From the NCBI RefSeq assembly GCF_024349785.1, contig NZ_AP018817.1, positions 1,519,501-1,583,500 on the forward strand: a DNA stretch of 64,000 bases. The letters run 5' to 3'. Of the stretch, positions 11,019 to 19,418 are shown in pieces. Source of the stretch: Sphingomonas bisphenolicum (GTDB taxonomy: Bacteria; Pseudomonadota; Alphaproteobacteria; Sphingomonadales; Sphingomonadaceae). Position numbers and translations under genes: made by a program. The notes beneath the pieces are model-generated. The model did not search any database, had not been told where the DNA came from, and worked only from the letters and a program-made list of their open reading frames with translations. Numbering within the stretch: the stretch's first letter is position 1; each line of letters begins with the position of its first letter.

Positions 11019-11537
11019 ATGCGTTTTACCCCCGCCTCGATCGCGCTCGCCGTCGTCCTGACCACCGTGTCGAGCGTCGGGCTGAGCCAGAAGCCGGACA
11101 GCCAGATCAGCCCGCAGTCGATCGAATGGCAGAAGGCGGGCGAGGCCGCGCACAAGGCCGGCAATCTGGAAGGCGCGACCGATGCGCTGGAAAGCGCGCT
11201 GGCGATCGATCCGCGCAACCGCGCCGCCTTCATCGAACTGGCGGAGGTCGCGCGCGCGCAGGGGCTGCAGGGCAAGGCGATCCGCCTCTACAAGGAAGCG
11301 CTGCTGCTCGATCCCACCGACGTCGCCGCACTGACCGGGCAGGGCGAAGCGATGGTGGAAAAAGGGGCGATCGCCAAGGCGAAGGATGTGCTCGCGCAGG
11401 CGCAGGCCCTGTGCAAGGGCGACTGCGCGCCGGTCGGCAAGCTGGCCGCGGCGATCCAGAAAGGGCCGCCCGCCGTCGCGATGACGACCAAGGAAGCAGT
11501 GACCGTGCCCAAGGAAGCGCCGACCGAAACGCCCTGA
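11019..11537 (+). CDS. secreted tetratricopeptide-repeat protein, function unknown
   Basis: A 172-residue protein with a cleavable signal peptide (about 1-23) and about three tetratricopeptide repeats (about 35-140: W-Q-K-A-G-E-A-A-H-K-A-G-N, then A-A-F-I-E-L-A-E-V-A-R-A-Q-G and A-L-L-L-D-P-T-D-V-A-A). The start at ATG 11019 has GGAG at 11009-11012, six bases upstream. An in-frame ATG at 10923 overlaps the rsmB stop but would put about 30 non-hydrophobic residues before the signal peptide. It is probably a periplasmic protein-interaction module. I cannot name a partner. Confidence 0.8.
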   Translation: MRFTPASIALAVVLTTVSSVGLSQKPDSQISPQSIEWQKAGEAAHKAGNLEGATDALESALAIDPRNRAAFIELAEVARAQGLQGKAIRLYKEALLLDPTDVAALTGQGEAMVEKGAIAKAKDVLAQAQALCKGDCAPVGKLAAAIQKGPPAVAMTTKEAVTVPKEAPTETP

Positions 11538-11636
11538 ATATGATGGCTATTCGCCGCGTGCTTTGACTTCGTCGGCATCGCACGGCAAGGCCGGTAGGCG
11601 GGCGCATGAGGCGGATCGCTGAAACGCGGGCAGCCC

Positions 11637-12788
11637 ATGCACTTCACAGATTTCGACGCCGACCTGTTCCTGCGCGACTATTGGCAGAAGAGGCCGCTGC
11701 TGATCCGCAATCCGTGGGCGGGATGGGCCAATCCGCTCGATCCGGACGAACTGGCGGGTTTGGCCTGCGAGGAAGGCGTCGAGTCGCGGCTGATCGGCCA
11801 GGGCGACGGGCGCTGGATGGTCGAACATGGGCCGCTGCCCGAAGACCGGTTCGGCGCGATGGGCCGCAGCCCCTGGACGTTGCTGGTGCAGGCGGTGGAC
11901 ATGCATGTGCCGGCAGTCGCCGCGCTGGTGGCGCCGTTCCGCTTCATCCCCAACTGGCGGATCGACGACGTGATGGTCAGCTACGCCACCGATGGCGGCG
12001 GCGTGGGGGCGCATTACGATCAATATGACGTGTTCCTGATCCAGGGGCTGGGCCGGCGGCGCTGGCAGGTGGGCGGGCGGTGCGACGCCGATACGCCGCT
12101 GATGCTGCATGAGGATCTGCGCCTGCTGGCCGATTTCCAGCCCGAAGCCGAATGGGTGCTGGAGCCGGGCGATATCCTCTATGTGCCGCCGGGCGTCGCG
12201 CATAATGGCGTGGCCGTGGGCGACGATTGCATGACCTATTCGGTCGGCTTCCGCGCGCCGTCGCGCAGCGAGCTGGTCGAGCAATTTTGCGCCCATGTCG
12301 TCGGCGGCATGGAGGATGACGACCGCTATGCTGACCCGGACCTGACGATGCAGAGCAATCCGGGCGAGATCGGCGCGGCGGCGCTGGCCCGGTTGCAGGC
12401 GATGGTGGCGGAGGCTTTGAACGACCGCGCCGCCTTTGCGCGGTGGTTCGGGGAGTATAATAGCGAGCGTAAATATCCCGAACTAGACTTCCGGCCCGAC
12501 GAGCCGATCGCGGTCGAGGATGTGCGCGAACTGGTGGAGGAGGGCGTCGCGCTGTGCCGCAATCCGGCGAGCCGCTTCGCCTTCGTGGCGCAGGAGGCGG
12601 GTTCGATGGCACTGTTCGTGGATGGCGAGAGCCATGATTGCAGCGGCGATGTTGCGGCGCTGGCCCGGCAGATTTGCGCGACGGACAGCGTCGTGATCGA
12701 TCCGGGGCTGATCGGGTCCGACGCAGCGATGGAACTGGTGGTGACGCTCTACAATGAGGGCAGCGTCAGCTTCCTGCCCGAGGACTGA
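11637..12788 (+). CDS. roxA: RoxA/YcfD-type ribosomal protein L16 arginine hydroxylase
   Basis: JmjC-family 2-oxoglutarate and Fe(II)-dependent oxygenase of the YcfD class, which hydroxylates an arginine of ribosomal protein L16 in E. coli. The 383-residue protein follows YcfD closely: an N-terminal W-Q-K-R-P-L-L-I-R segment, W-R-I-D-D-V-M-V-S, the iron-binding H126-Y-D128 in G-A-H-Y-D-Q-Y-D-V-F, the Y-V-P-P-G-V-A-H-N-G segment with H189 as third ligand, then Y-S-V-G-F-R-A-P and a C-terminal winged-helix region. Length is normal. A short frame with a zinc-ribbon look continues in the same reading phase after the stop (see 12792). Confidence 0.9.
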   Translation: MHFTDFDADLFLRDYWQKRPLLIRNPWAGWANPLDPDELAGLACEEGVESRLIGQGDGRWMVEHGPLPEDRFGAMGRSPWTLLVQAVDMHVPAVAALVAPFRFIPNWRIDDVMVSYATDGGGVGAHYDQYDVFLIQGLGRRRWQVGGRCDADTPLMLHEDLRLLADFQPEAEWVLEPGDILYVPPGVAHNGVAVGDDCMTYSVGFRAPSRSELVEQFCAHVVGGMEDDDRYADPDLTMQSNPGEIGAAALARLQAMVAEALNDRAAFARWFGEYNSERKYPELDFRPDEPIAVEDVRELVEEGVALCRNPASRFAFVAQEAGSMALFVDGESHDCSGDVAALARQICATDSVVIDPGLIGSDAAMELVVTLYNEGSVSFLPED

Positions 12789-12791
12789 GCG

Positions 12792-12986
12792 ATCCGTACG
12801 CGCCTGAGCATCTGTGCGCGCAAGAGGCGGTTCGGCTCGCAGGAGGCGGCCCTGGTGGCGGCGTTGGAGGGGAGCGTGCCGCTGCGTTTCTATCGCTGCG
12901 ACCGGTGCGGCCAATATCATCTGACCAGCCGGACCAAGGGCAAGCGGGTGTTGCTAACCCCCGGTGAGGATGATCAGCCGACCTGA
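12792..12986 (+). CDS. putative small zinc-ribbon protein, start codon unclear
   Basis: A frame of about 64 residues that begins right after, and in phase with, the roxA stop. It encodes C-A-R-K-R-R-F, an acidic/hydrophobic middle, then Y-R-C-D-R-C-G-Q-Y-H-L-T-S-R-T-K-G-K-R, a pattern like a small zinc ribbon (C-x2-C plus Cys/His and a basic tail). No ATG, GTG or TTG lies before the first cysteine. Options are a rare start such as CTG at 12804 or ATC at 12792, read-through of the roxA TGA, or an internal GTG at 12855. The GTG has a perfect AGGAGG at 12841-12846 but would lose the first motif. Codon bias supports coding. Its 3' end overlaps the convergent rluE-like gene by 13 bases. Function unknown. 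Confidence 0.5.
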   Translation: MRTRLSICARKRRFGSQEAALVAALEGSVPLRFYRCDRCGQYHLTSRTKGKRVLLTPGEDDQPT

Positions 12987-13525
12987 ACCTCGCGCCATTC
13001 GCCCGGTTGCAAGCCATCGAGCGTCCAGTCACCGATGCGCCAGCGGACGAGGCGCAGAGTGGGATGGCCGACCGCCGCGGTCATGCGGCGGACCTGGCGG
13101 TTGCGGCCTTCGCGGATGGTAAGGCTGATCCAGCAGTCGGGAATGGCCTTGCGCACACGGATCGGCGGATTGCGGGGCCAAAAGCCCGGATCGTCGATCC
13201 GTTCGACATCGGCCGGACGGGTGAGGCCGTCCTTGAGGTCCACGCCGCGGCGAAGCGTGGCCAGCGCGGCATCTGTGACGTCGCCCTCGACCTGCGCCAG
13301 ATAGGTTTTCGCGGTCTTATATTTGGGGTCGGCGATGCGCGATTGCAGCCGGCCGTCATCGGTCAGCAGCAAAAGCCCCTCGCTATCGCGGTCCAGCCGA
13401 CCGGCGGGGTAGACGCCCGGCACGGCGATGCAGTCGGACAGGGTTGCGCGCGCCGTATCTGTGCCGCGATCCGTGAACTGGGACAGCATGTCATAGGGCT
13501 TGTTGAACAGGATGAGGCGGGACAT
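12974..13525 (-). CDS. rluE: RluE/RsuA-family 23S rRNA pseudouridine synthase
   Basis: A 183-residue pseudouridine synthase of the RsuA/RluB/RluE/RluF family. It converts a uridine of rRNA (U2457 of 23S rRNA for RluE) to pseudouridine. The catalytic motif G-R-L-D-R-D-S-E-G-L-L-L-L-T carries the nucleophile D45. The R-E-G-R-N-R-Q-V-R-R-M motif lies near residue 140. There is no N-terminal S4 RNA-binding domain, and that absence plus the short length points to RluE rather than RsuA or RluB. It is transcribed toward roxA and overlaps the small zinc-ribbon frame at its 3' end. Confidence 0.88.
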   Translation of the reverse strand: MSRLILFNKPYDMLSQFTDRGTDTARATLSDCIAVPGVYPAGRLDRDSEGLLLLTDDGRLQSRIADPKYKTAKTYLAQVEGDVTDAALATLRRGVDLKDGLTRPADVERIDDPGFWPRNPPIRVRKAIPDCWISLTIREGRNRQVRRMTAAVGHPTLRLVRWRIGDWTLDGLQPGEWREVQVG

Positions 13526-13550
13526 CGGGTTTCCAGACCAGAAGATAGCC

Positions 13551-13620
13551 GTTCGTTTCGAGCATAGTCGAGAAACGCTGGCACGGCGCTATCGGCTTGT
13601 CGACTATGCTCGAAGCGAAC
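13551..13620. repeat. 21-bp inverted repeat (dispersed palindrome type)
   Basis: Arms at 13551-13571 and 13600-13620 pair over 21 bases with one mismatch (core cgagcatagtcga / tcgactatgctcg), leaving a 28-base loop. It sits between rluE and the 3' end of rsmA. Related core sequences are, to my knowledge, widespread as intergenic repeats in sphingomonads. It may help terminate the lptD-surA-pdxA-rsmA transcript, although no T run follows. Confidence 0.7.
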
Positions 13621-13636
13621 GAATGAGGGCTATTAT

Positions 13637-14472
13637 TTAACGGCTCAATATCCGGGCGATTGCCACGAATTCCTCTACGCCAACGGTTTCGGCGCGACGT
13701 TGCGGATCGATGCCGAGGCTGTCCAGCGCTTCGAGCGCACCGGGCAGACCTTTCAGGCTCTGGCGCAGCATCTTGCGGCGCTGGCCGAAGGCGGCGGCGG
13801 TGAGGCGTTCGAGATATTTGAGCTGCACCCCTTCGGGCGCCGGCTTGGGGGTGATGTGGACCACGGCCGACATCACCTTGGGCGGGGGGTGAAGGCGCTG
13901 CGATGCACTTTCATCGCGATCTTCGCGTCGCTGCGCCACTGGGACAGGACGGCAAGGCGGCCATAATGATCGGAGCCGGCCTTGGCGACGATGCGCTCGG
14001 CGACTTCCATCTGGAACATCAGCGTCAGGCTGGACCACCACGGCAGTGGCGCCCATTGCGCCGACAGCCAGCCGACGAGCAAAGGCGTGCCGACATTATA
14101 GGGGAGATTGGCGATGATATGGGCGCCGTCACCCGCCTCGGCATGGGCGTCGGTCGCCATCGCGTCGCCGGAAATGACGCGGAGCTGGCCGGGAAAGGCC
14201 TCCTCCAGTTCGGCGAGCGCGGGCAGGCAGCGTCGGTCGCGCTCGACCGCGACCAGTTTTGCCCCCGCGCGCAAGATGGCGCGGGTGAGGCCGCCGGGAC
14301 CGGGGCCGACTTCGAACGCGGGCGCGTCCCGGAGCGGGCCGGGGATGGCGGCGATCCGGTCGAGCAGTTGCTCGTCGAGCAGGAAATTCTGGCCCAGCGC
14401 CTTGCTGGCGGCAAGGCCATGGCGCGCGATCACGTCACGAAGAGGCGGCAATGCGGGGCGCGTGTCAGCCAT
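13637..14472 (-). pseudogene. rsmA: rsmA (ksgA) 16S rRNA dimethyladenosine transferase, frameshifted
   Basis: RsmA dimethylates two adjacent adenosines in the 3' hairpin of 16S rRNA. The N-terminal frame (from 14472) has the family motifs [15 protein letters not shown] and N-L-P-Y-N, then ends early after [10 protein letters not shown]. The normal continuation, [10 protein letters not shown], is in another frame, which runs to a stop at 13637 and completes a normal C-terminal domain. The switch falls at a run of six G on the + strand (13884-13889). One more G restores a full-length protein of about 278 residues. So this is either a real one-base deletion or a homopolymer sequencing error. It is the last gene of the lptD-surA-pdxA-rsmA set and its start overlaps pdxA by 8 bases. 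Confidence 0.9.
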
Positions 14473-15487
14473 GGGCGAGGCGGGCGCGGGCGGCTTCGGC
14501 CGCCATCTTGAGCGCGGCCATCATCGCGCCGGGATTGGCGCTGTCGGTGCCGGCGATGCCGAAGGCGGTGCCATGGTCGGGCGATGTGCGCACGATCGGC
14601 AGGCCCAGCGTGATGTTGACGCCTTCGTCGAAATAGAGCGTCTTGATCGGGATCAGCGCCTGGTCGTGATACATGCAGAGCGCGGCGTCATAGGCTTCGC
14701 GGGCGCGGGCATGGAACATGCCGTCGGCGGCGAGCGGACCGACAATGTCGAGGCCGTCTTCGCGGAGCAGATCGATGGCGGGACGGATCACGTCGATCTC
14801 TTCCCGGCCCAGCGCGCCATTTTCGCCGGCATGGGGGTTGAGCCCCGCCACGGCGAGGCGCGGGCGAGCGATGCCGAAATTGCGCTGCAATCCCTTGGCG
14901 GTGGTCAGCGCACGCGCGCGGATCAGGTCGATGGTCAGCACCGACGGTACGTCGGCCAGCGGAATATGGATGGTGATCGGCACGACTTTCAGCGACGGTC
15001 CGGCCAGCATCATCACCGCATTGTGGGGGGACACGCCGCAGCGTTCGGCCACGAATTCGGTCTGGCCCGGATGGGTGAAGCCGACGCCGTAGAGCTGTTC
15101 CTTGCCTACCGGCGCGGTCACGATTCCGGCGGCCGATCCCTGTCTGGCCAGCCCGACCGCCACTTCGAGCGCCTGGAAGGCGGTGCGGGCGCCGTCGATG
15201 CTGGGGCTGCCCGGCACGATTTCGCCCGCGTCGGCGACCTGAAGGCAGGGCAAGGCCGTGCCGAACGCGCCGGCAGCCTCTTCAGGCGCGCCGATGATCG
15301 CGATCGGTCCCAGCCATACTGCGCGGAGCGACGCGGCGTCGCCCACCGCGAAGAAGGGCGGCAGGCCGCGCGCTTCGCGCATCACCCAGCTTTTCGCGAC
15401 GATCTCCGGCCCGATCCCGGCGGGATCGCCGAGCGACACCGCAAAGGGTGCGAGAGGCGCGGCGTCAATTATATTCGATGACCGCAT
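14465..15487 (-). CDS. pdxA: 4-hydroxythreonine-4-phosphate dehydrogenase PdxA
   Basis: NAD-dependent oxidation and decarboxylation of 4-hydroxythreonine phosphate in the DXP-dependent pyridoxal phosphate pathway. The protein has the N-terminal [11 protein letters not shown] motif, F-T-H-P-G-Q-T-E-F with a metal-binding histidine, [21 protein letters not shown] and the C-terminal [10 protein letters not shown] use the ATG at 15487 (340 residues), which overlaps the surA stop. The longer frame from 15577 adds 30 residues read antiphase to surA. Gene order lptD-surA-pdxA-rsmA is the classic proteobacterial arrangement. Confidence 0.95.
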   Translation of the reverse strand: MRSSNIIDAAPLAPFAVSLGDPAGIGPEIVAKSWVMREARGLPPFFAVGDAASLRAVWLGPIAIIGAPEEAAGAFGTALPCLQVADAGEIVPGSPSIDGARTAFQALEVAVGLARQGSAAGIVTAPVGKEQLYGVGFTHPGQTEFVAERCGVSPHNAVMMLAGPSLKVVPITIHIPLADVPSVLTIDLIRARALTTAKGLQRNFGIARPRLAVAGLNPHAGENGALGREEIDVIRPAIDLLREDGLDIVGPLAADGMFHARAREAYDAALCMYHDQALIPIKTLYFDEGVNITLGLPIVRTSPDHGTAFGIAGTDSANPGAMMAALKMAAEAARARLAHG

Positions 15488-16865
15488 CGCGACGAAGGTC
15501 ACGCAGATAGATGCGTGCGCGCTTGTTGACCCGTTCTTCCTCAAGCTGGGCCTGGATCTGTTCGGCATTGGGGGCATTGGCCGACGCCGGATCGTCGCGG
15601 CCGCAGACCACCAGCACGCGGACGCCGTCGGTGATCGAACCGAAGGGCGGGGTCGATTCGCCCACTTGCAGGTTCATGAGGATGTCCTGCAACTGCGGCG
15701 GCAGGTCGCGCACCTTCACATTATCGTTATCGACGACGTCGGCGCCGATCTTTCCGCCGATCTCATTGGCTTGGCCGCAGCCCTTGATCTCCTTGACGGC
15801 GGCGGCGAATGTGGCGGCTTTGGCGCTGGCCTGATCCTTCGTCGTACCCTGGGGGAAGAGCACGGAGAGCTGTTTCAGGCTGAGCAGCGAATCGCGCGGA
15901 TCGGCGGTCAGCACCTTGCGCTTGTCCATGACATAGACGAGCGACAGGCCGCCCGCGACGTCGATCGGGCCGGCGATCTGGCCGACCTGCATCTCCGCTG
16001 CGGCCTGCGCCAGTTCGGGCGGCAACTGGGCGGGGCGAACCCAGCCCAGATCGCCGCCGACCGCCGCGGTCGACGCTTCGGAAAATTGCCGGGCATAGGC
16101 CGGGAAGCTGCCGCCCTTTTGTATCTGTTCGATGATGTTGCGCGCGTTGGCGACGATCTGGGCGTGATTTTCCGGTGTCGCCGACAGATAGATTTCGCCG
16201 ATGCGATATTCGTCGCTGCCCTTGGCGGCGTTGAGGCGATCGACCACCGACTTCACTTCGTCTTCCGACACGTTGACGAAGGGCTGGATGTTGCGGCGGA
16301 GCAGGCGGCTCCAGGCGAGTTCGCCCTCGATCTGGCGCTTGATGCTGGCCGGGGCGCTGCCTTTTTCGCGCAGATAGCCGTCGAACTGGGTCGGCGACTG
16401 GCGGAAATTGGCCGCGACGCGCTCATAGCTCTGCTGCACTTCGGCCGGATCGACCTTGATGTCGTTGGCGGCGGCTTCCTGGATCTGGAGCGTTTCGTCG
16501 ATCAGGTTGCGCAGCACCTGTACGCGCAGACGCTCCTTTTCCGCCTCTTCCACCTTGCCGCCATTGGCGGTGATGATGAGGGCGAGGCGCTGGTCGATGT
16601 CCGTCCCGGTGATGATCCGGCCGTTGACGATCGCCGTCGCCTTGCGGACATTGGGGTCGCTCTTGCCGAAGAGCGTGACGTCCTTGGGCAGGTTGAGCTG
16701 CTGCGTCGCGACGTCGCTGCCGTCATCGACCGTCTGGGCGAGAAGGGGCTGGACGCCGGTGCCGAGCAGCGCCGAAGACAGGAGCAGGGTGCGAAGACCC
16801 GAACGGACGCCATGCATCATGCGGTTGGGAAACATGCGGTTGGGCGAGGAAGCGACAGGCAGCAT
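15465..16865 (-). CDS. surA: periplasmic chaperone / peptidyl-prolyl isomerase SurA
   Basis: SurA escorts outer-membrane proteins, including LptD, through the periplasm. The protein carries a signal sequence (R-T-L-L-L-S-S-A-L-L-G), an N-terminal chaperone domain, a parvulin-type rotamase domain (Y-R-I-G-E-I-Y-L through G-G-D-L-G-W-V) and a degenerate second rotamase-like region. The start is uncertain: in-frame ATGs occur at 16865, 16835, 16820 and 16817. I chose 16865, which has a GGAG box a little far upstream (about 13 bases). The two adjacent ATGs at 16820 and 16817 would give a more compact signal peptide. It lies between lptD and pdxA. Confidence 0.9.
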   Translation of the reverse strand: MLPVASSPNRMFPNRMMHGVRSGLRTLLLSSALLGTGVQPLLAQTVDDGSDVATQQLNLPKDVTLFGKSDPNVRKATAIVNGRIITGTDIDQRLALIITANGGKVEEAEKERLRVQVLRNLIDETLQIQEAAANDIKVDPAEVQQSYERVAANFRQSPTQFDGYLREKGSAPASIKRQIEGELAWSRLLRRNIQPFVNVSEDEVKSVVDRLNAAKGSDEYRIGEIYLSATPENHAQIVANARNIIEQIQKGGSFPAYARQFSEASTAAVGGDLGWVRPAQLPPELAQAAAEMQVGQIAGPIDVAGGLSLVYVMDKRKVLTADPRDSLLSLKQLSVLFPQGTTKDQASAKAATFAAAVKEIKGCGQANEIGGKIGADVVDNDNVKVRDLPPQLQDILMNLQVGESTPPFGSITDGVRVLVVCGRDDPASANAPNAEQIQAQLEEERVNKRARIYLRDLRRDAVIEYN

Positions 16866-16950
16866 TGTCGGCAAAAATCTCCAATACGAACCGGCGCGTG
16901 ATGCGCTGGTCCGCCTTAACCAGTCCTGACGGTAGGCGGGAGCCTGTTCC

Positions 16951-19233
16951 TTATATGCCAATATTGCGGAAAGCTAGCCGTAGCTGGAAGCCATTGCCCT
17001 TTCGCGCGTCGCCATTGGCCTGATAGTCGCGGCGCCAGGTGATGCCGAGCGTCAGGCAGTCGTCCTCATAAGCGATGCCGAGGCGGTGACGGACCGGCTC
17101 ATAGCCGTCCGAGACGCTGAGCGGATCTTCCTTCGCATCGGTCAGGTCGATGACGGTCGAGCCGAACACCGACCAGAAGCGTGCGAACTGAACCCGGCCG
17201 CCCAGGCGCAGTTCCTCGCGATCCTGCAAATCCTCCAGCCCCGACGCCACGTCGCGGTTGAGCCGCAGATAGCCGACCATCGCATAGGTCTTCTTACTGC
17301 CAACGGTCGCGTCGATCTCGTTGCGGCGAACGGAAAGATTGTCCTTGTCCACGCGGAAGCGGTGGGTGAGGGCGACGAAATCCTTGTAGCGGACGGTGGT
17401 GCGGCCGACGATGTCCGACGTGCGGTCGGACAGGCCAGTGCCGTCGGGCAGGATCGCGGGGCGATTGTCGATCCGGTAGCTCTGGCCGACGATGCTTTCG
17501 AGCGAGAAGTCCGGCAGCGCCAGGCTATATTCCAGGCCATAGGTGATGCGAGTCGAATCCTCGAACCGGTCATAGCCCGCGAAGCGATTGAGCGCGAAGA
17601 GGTTGCTATCCTCCAGATCGACGGCGCGCGCGTCTTCATTGGGCAGCGACAGGTTGGCCAGATGCGGCGCGGCGACGATCTGGACCCTCGGGGCGATGCG
17701 CTGGACGCCGCCAAAGGCTTCGCCGACGAAGGGCCAGCGCATATCCACCGCAGCGGCGGCGATGCCGCGCGCCTGCCAGCCGGGATCGCCGGCATAGCTC
17801 ACGACCGAGGTCAGGGCGTTGTCGCTGCTGTGATAGACGTCGCCGCGCAGATAGCCGGTGAAGGTGACTTCCTGCCCCAGCCCGGTCAGCGTGCGCAGGT
17901 TCCATTCCGCCGCGGCGAAGGCGCGCTGCGTGTCCTGGCCGCTGGTGCGGGTGATGGCGAGCGTGTTGGCCTGCAACTGGAGCACGCCGCCCAGCAGCGG
18001 GTCTTTCAGCCGCAGGCGATAGTCGATGACCGGCAGCGCGATCGGCGTCTGCCCTTGCGAATCGCCTTGGCGCAGGGTCTGCACCGCCCAGCCGCGAATC
18101 GAGAAATAGCTGTTTTCGCCGATCCGCTGCGCGCCGAGCGTCGAACGCAGACGGTCGTCGCGGCTGATATCGTAGCGACGCAGGAAGGTGCGATCGGTGG
18201 CGAAGCGGAGCGACCCGTCGAGGCTCCATTCGGGCGACAGCTGCATCTTGCCGCTGGCGTCGAGATAGCCGCGAATATCCTTTTCGGCTGTCGCCGGGGT
18301 CGTCCCCGTGCTGCTGTCGCTGGTCGCGACGCGGCTGCCATGGGTGATGTAGCCGGTGACCTGATAGGCGCCGCGATCGTAGAGGTGGCGGTAATTGGCC
18401 TCCAGCATCGGCAACGTATCGGTATAGACATGCGGCGTGATGGTAATGTCGCGATTGGGCGCCAGCTTGAAATAATAGGGCAGCGCCACTTCGAAGCCGT
18501 TATTGCGGTCATAGCGCAGATTGGGCATCAACAGGCCGCTGCTGCCGCCATCGCCGACCGGATGCGACAGGCCGGGCAACGGGATCAGCGGCAGGCCGAA
18601 CAGCTCGATATTGGCGTTCTTGTAGGTGACGCGCTGGCGCGTCGGGTCGTAGATGACCCGGATGGCGTTGATCTGCCAGGTAGGTTCCTTGGGACAGCCA
18701 TGGCTGTCCTCCACCGCGCAGCCGGTATAGGTGGCGCGATTGAGCGTGTAGACCCCGTTGGCGCGCGTGCCCTTCACCGACGCCAGGCGGCCGCCCGACT
18801 GGAGCACCAGCAGCATATTGTCGACCGCGCCGTCCTTGAGCGTATCGGTGACGTCGAAGCGGTCGCCATAGGCGATATTGCCTTCGGGATCGATGACCGA
18901 GACATTGCCGATCGCCTCCACCTTGCCGCTGTTGCGGTCCCATATGACCTTGTCGGCGCGCAGGCGGTTGCCGTCGCGCAGCAACTGGACATTGCCGTTG
19001 GCGGTCACGACTTCGCTGTTGCTGTCATATTGCAGCGCGTCGGCGGCAAAGCCGATCTGGTCGTCATTCTCCGGCATCGGCGCGTCGGGCGCGCTGATGG
19101 GCGTAGCGGGCTCGTTGAGCTGCTGCGCCAGTGCCGCGGGCGCCAGCAGGAAAGCGGGCAGCGTCGCGCCAGCCAGCAGGGCATTGCGAACGGACGAAGG
19201 GAACGGGACGGTTTGCAAGCGGTGGGGCCTCAT
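16951..19233 (-). CDS. lptD: LPS-assembly outer-membrane protein LptD
   Basis: LptD is the beta-barrel translocon that inserts lipopolysaccharide into the outer leaflet with LptE. The 760-residue protein has a signal peptide (about 1-36, ending A-L-A-Q), an N-terminal OstA/LptA-like beta-jellyroll (about 60-180, with A-L-Q-Y-D-S-N-S-E-V-V-T-A-N-G-N-V) and a large C-terminal LPS-assembly barrel ending R-L-A-F-R-N-I-G-I. Start ATG 19233 was chosen because the signal peptide begins there; the open frame continues to 19410 without signal character. It is the first gene of a likely operon with surA, pdxA and rsmA. Sphingomonads are known for glycosphingolipids and generally lack classical LPS, so the cargo here may differ from that of E. 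coli. Confidence 0.93.
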   Translation of the reverse strand: MRPHRLQTVPFPSSVRNALLAGATLPAFLLAPAALAQQLNEPATPISAPDAPMPENDDQIGFAADALQYDSNSEVVTANGNVQLLRDGNRLRADKVIWDRNSGKVEAIGNVSVIDPEGNIAYGDRFDVTDTLKDGAVDNMLLVLQSGGRLASVKGTRANGVYTLNRATYTGCAVEDSHGCPKEPTWQINAIRVIYDPTRQRVTYKNANIELFGLPLIPLPGLSHPVGDGGSSGLLMPNLRYDRNNGFEVALPYYFKLAPNRDITITPHVYTDTLPMLEANYRHLYDRGAYQVTGYITHGSRVATSDSSTGTTPATAEKDIRGYLDASGKMQLSPEWSLDGSLRFATDRTFLRRYDISRDDRLRSTLGAQRIGENSYFSIRGWAVQTLRQGDSQGQTPIALPVIDYRLRLKDPLLGGVLQLQANTLAITRTSGQDTQRAFAAAEWNLRTLTGLGQEVTFTGYLRGDVYHSSDNALTSVVSYAGDPGWQARGIAAAAVDMRWPFVGEAFGGVQRIAPRVQIVAAPHLANLSLPNEDARAVDLEDSNLFALNRFAGYDRFEDSTRITYGLEYSLALPDFSLESIVGQSYRIDNRPAILPDGTGLSDRTSDIVGRTTVRYKDFVALTHRFRVDKDNLSVRRNEIDATVGSKKTYAMVGYLRLNRDVASGLEDLQDREELRLGGRVQFARFWSVFGSTVIDLTDAKEDPLSVSDGYEPVRHRLGIAYEDDCLTLGITWRRDYQANGDARKGNGFQLRLAFRNIGI

Positions 19234-19327
19234 CAACGGGGCGCATCTTGCCGTCCCGCCTATCGCACTGATTGCCCGTCCGCAATCGCCCGTCGCGCAT
19301 CTTTGCCCGGAAATCGGTCGAACGGCT

Positions 19328-19356
19328 TTGCCAGACGGAGAAAGCCGCACTATCTG
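19328..19356 (+). promoter_or_regulatory. candidate promoter of pepA
   Basis: TTGCCA at 19328-19333, a 17-base spacer and TATCTG at 19351-19356, about 60 bases before the pepA start. The -10 region lies within a short inverted repeat (tatct-ggc-agata). It is a reasonable housekeeping-sigma promoter by eye only. Confidence 0.4.
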
Positions 19357-19418
19357 GCAGATAAGAGAGCGGCCGGCTTGGCCCCCCGCCCCGAACGAAC
19401 AAGAGGACAAGAACCCCG

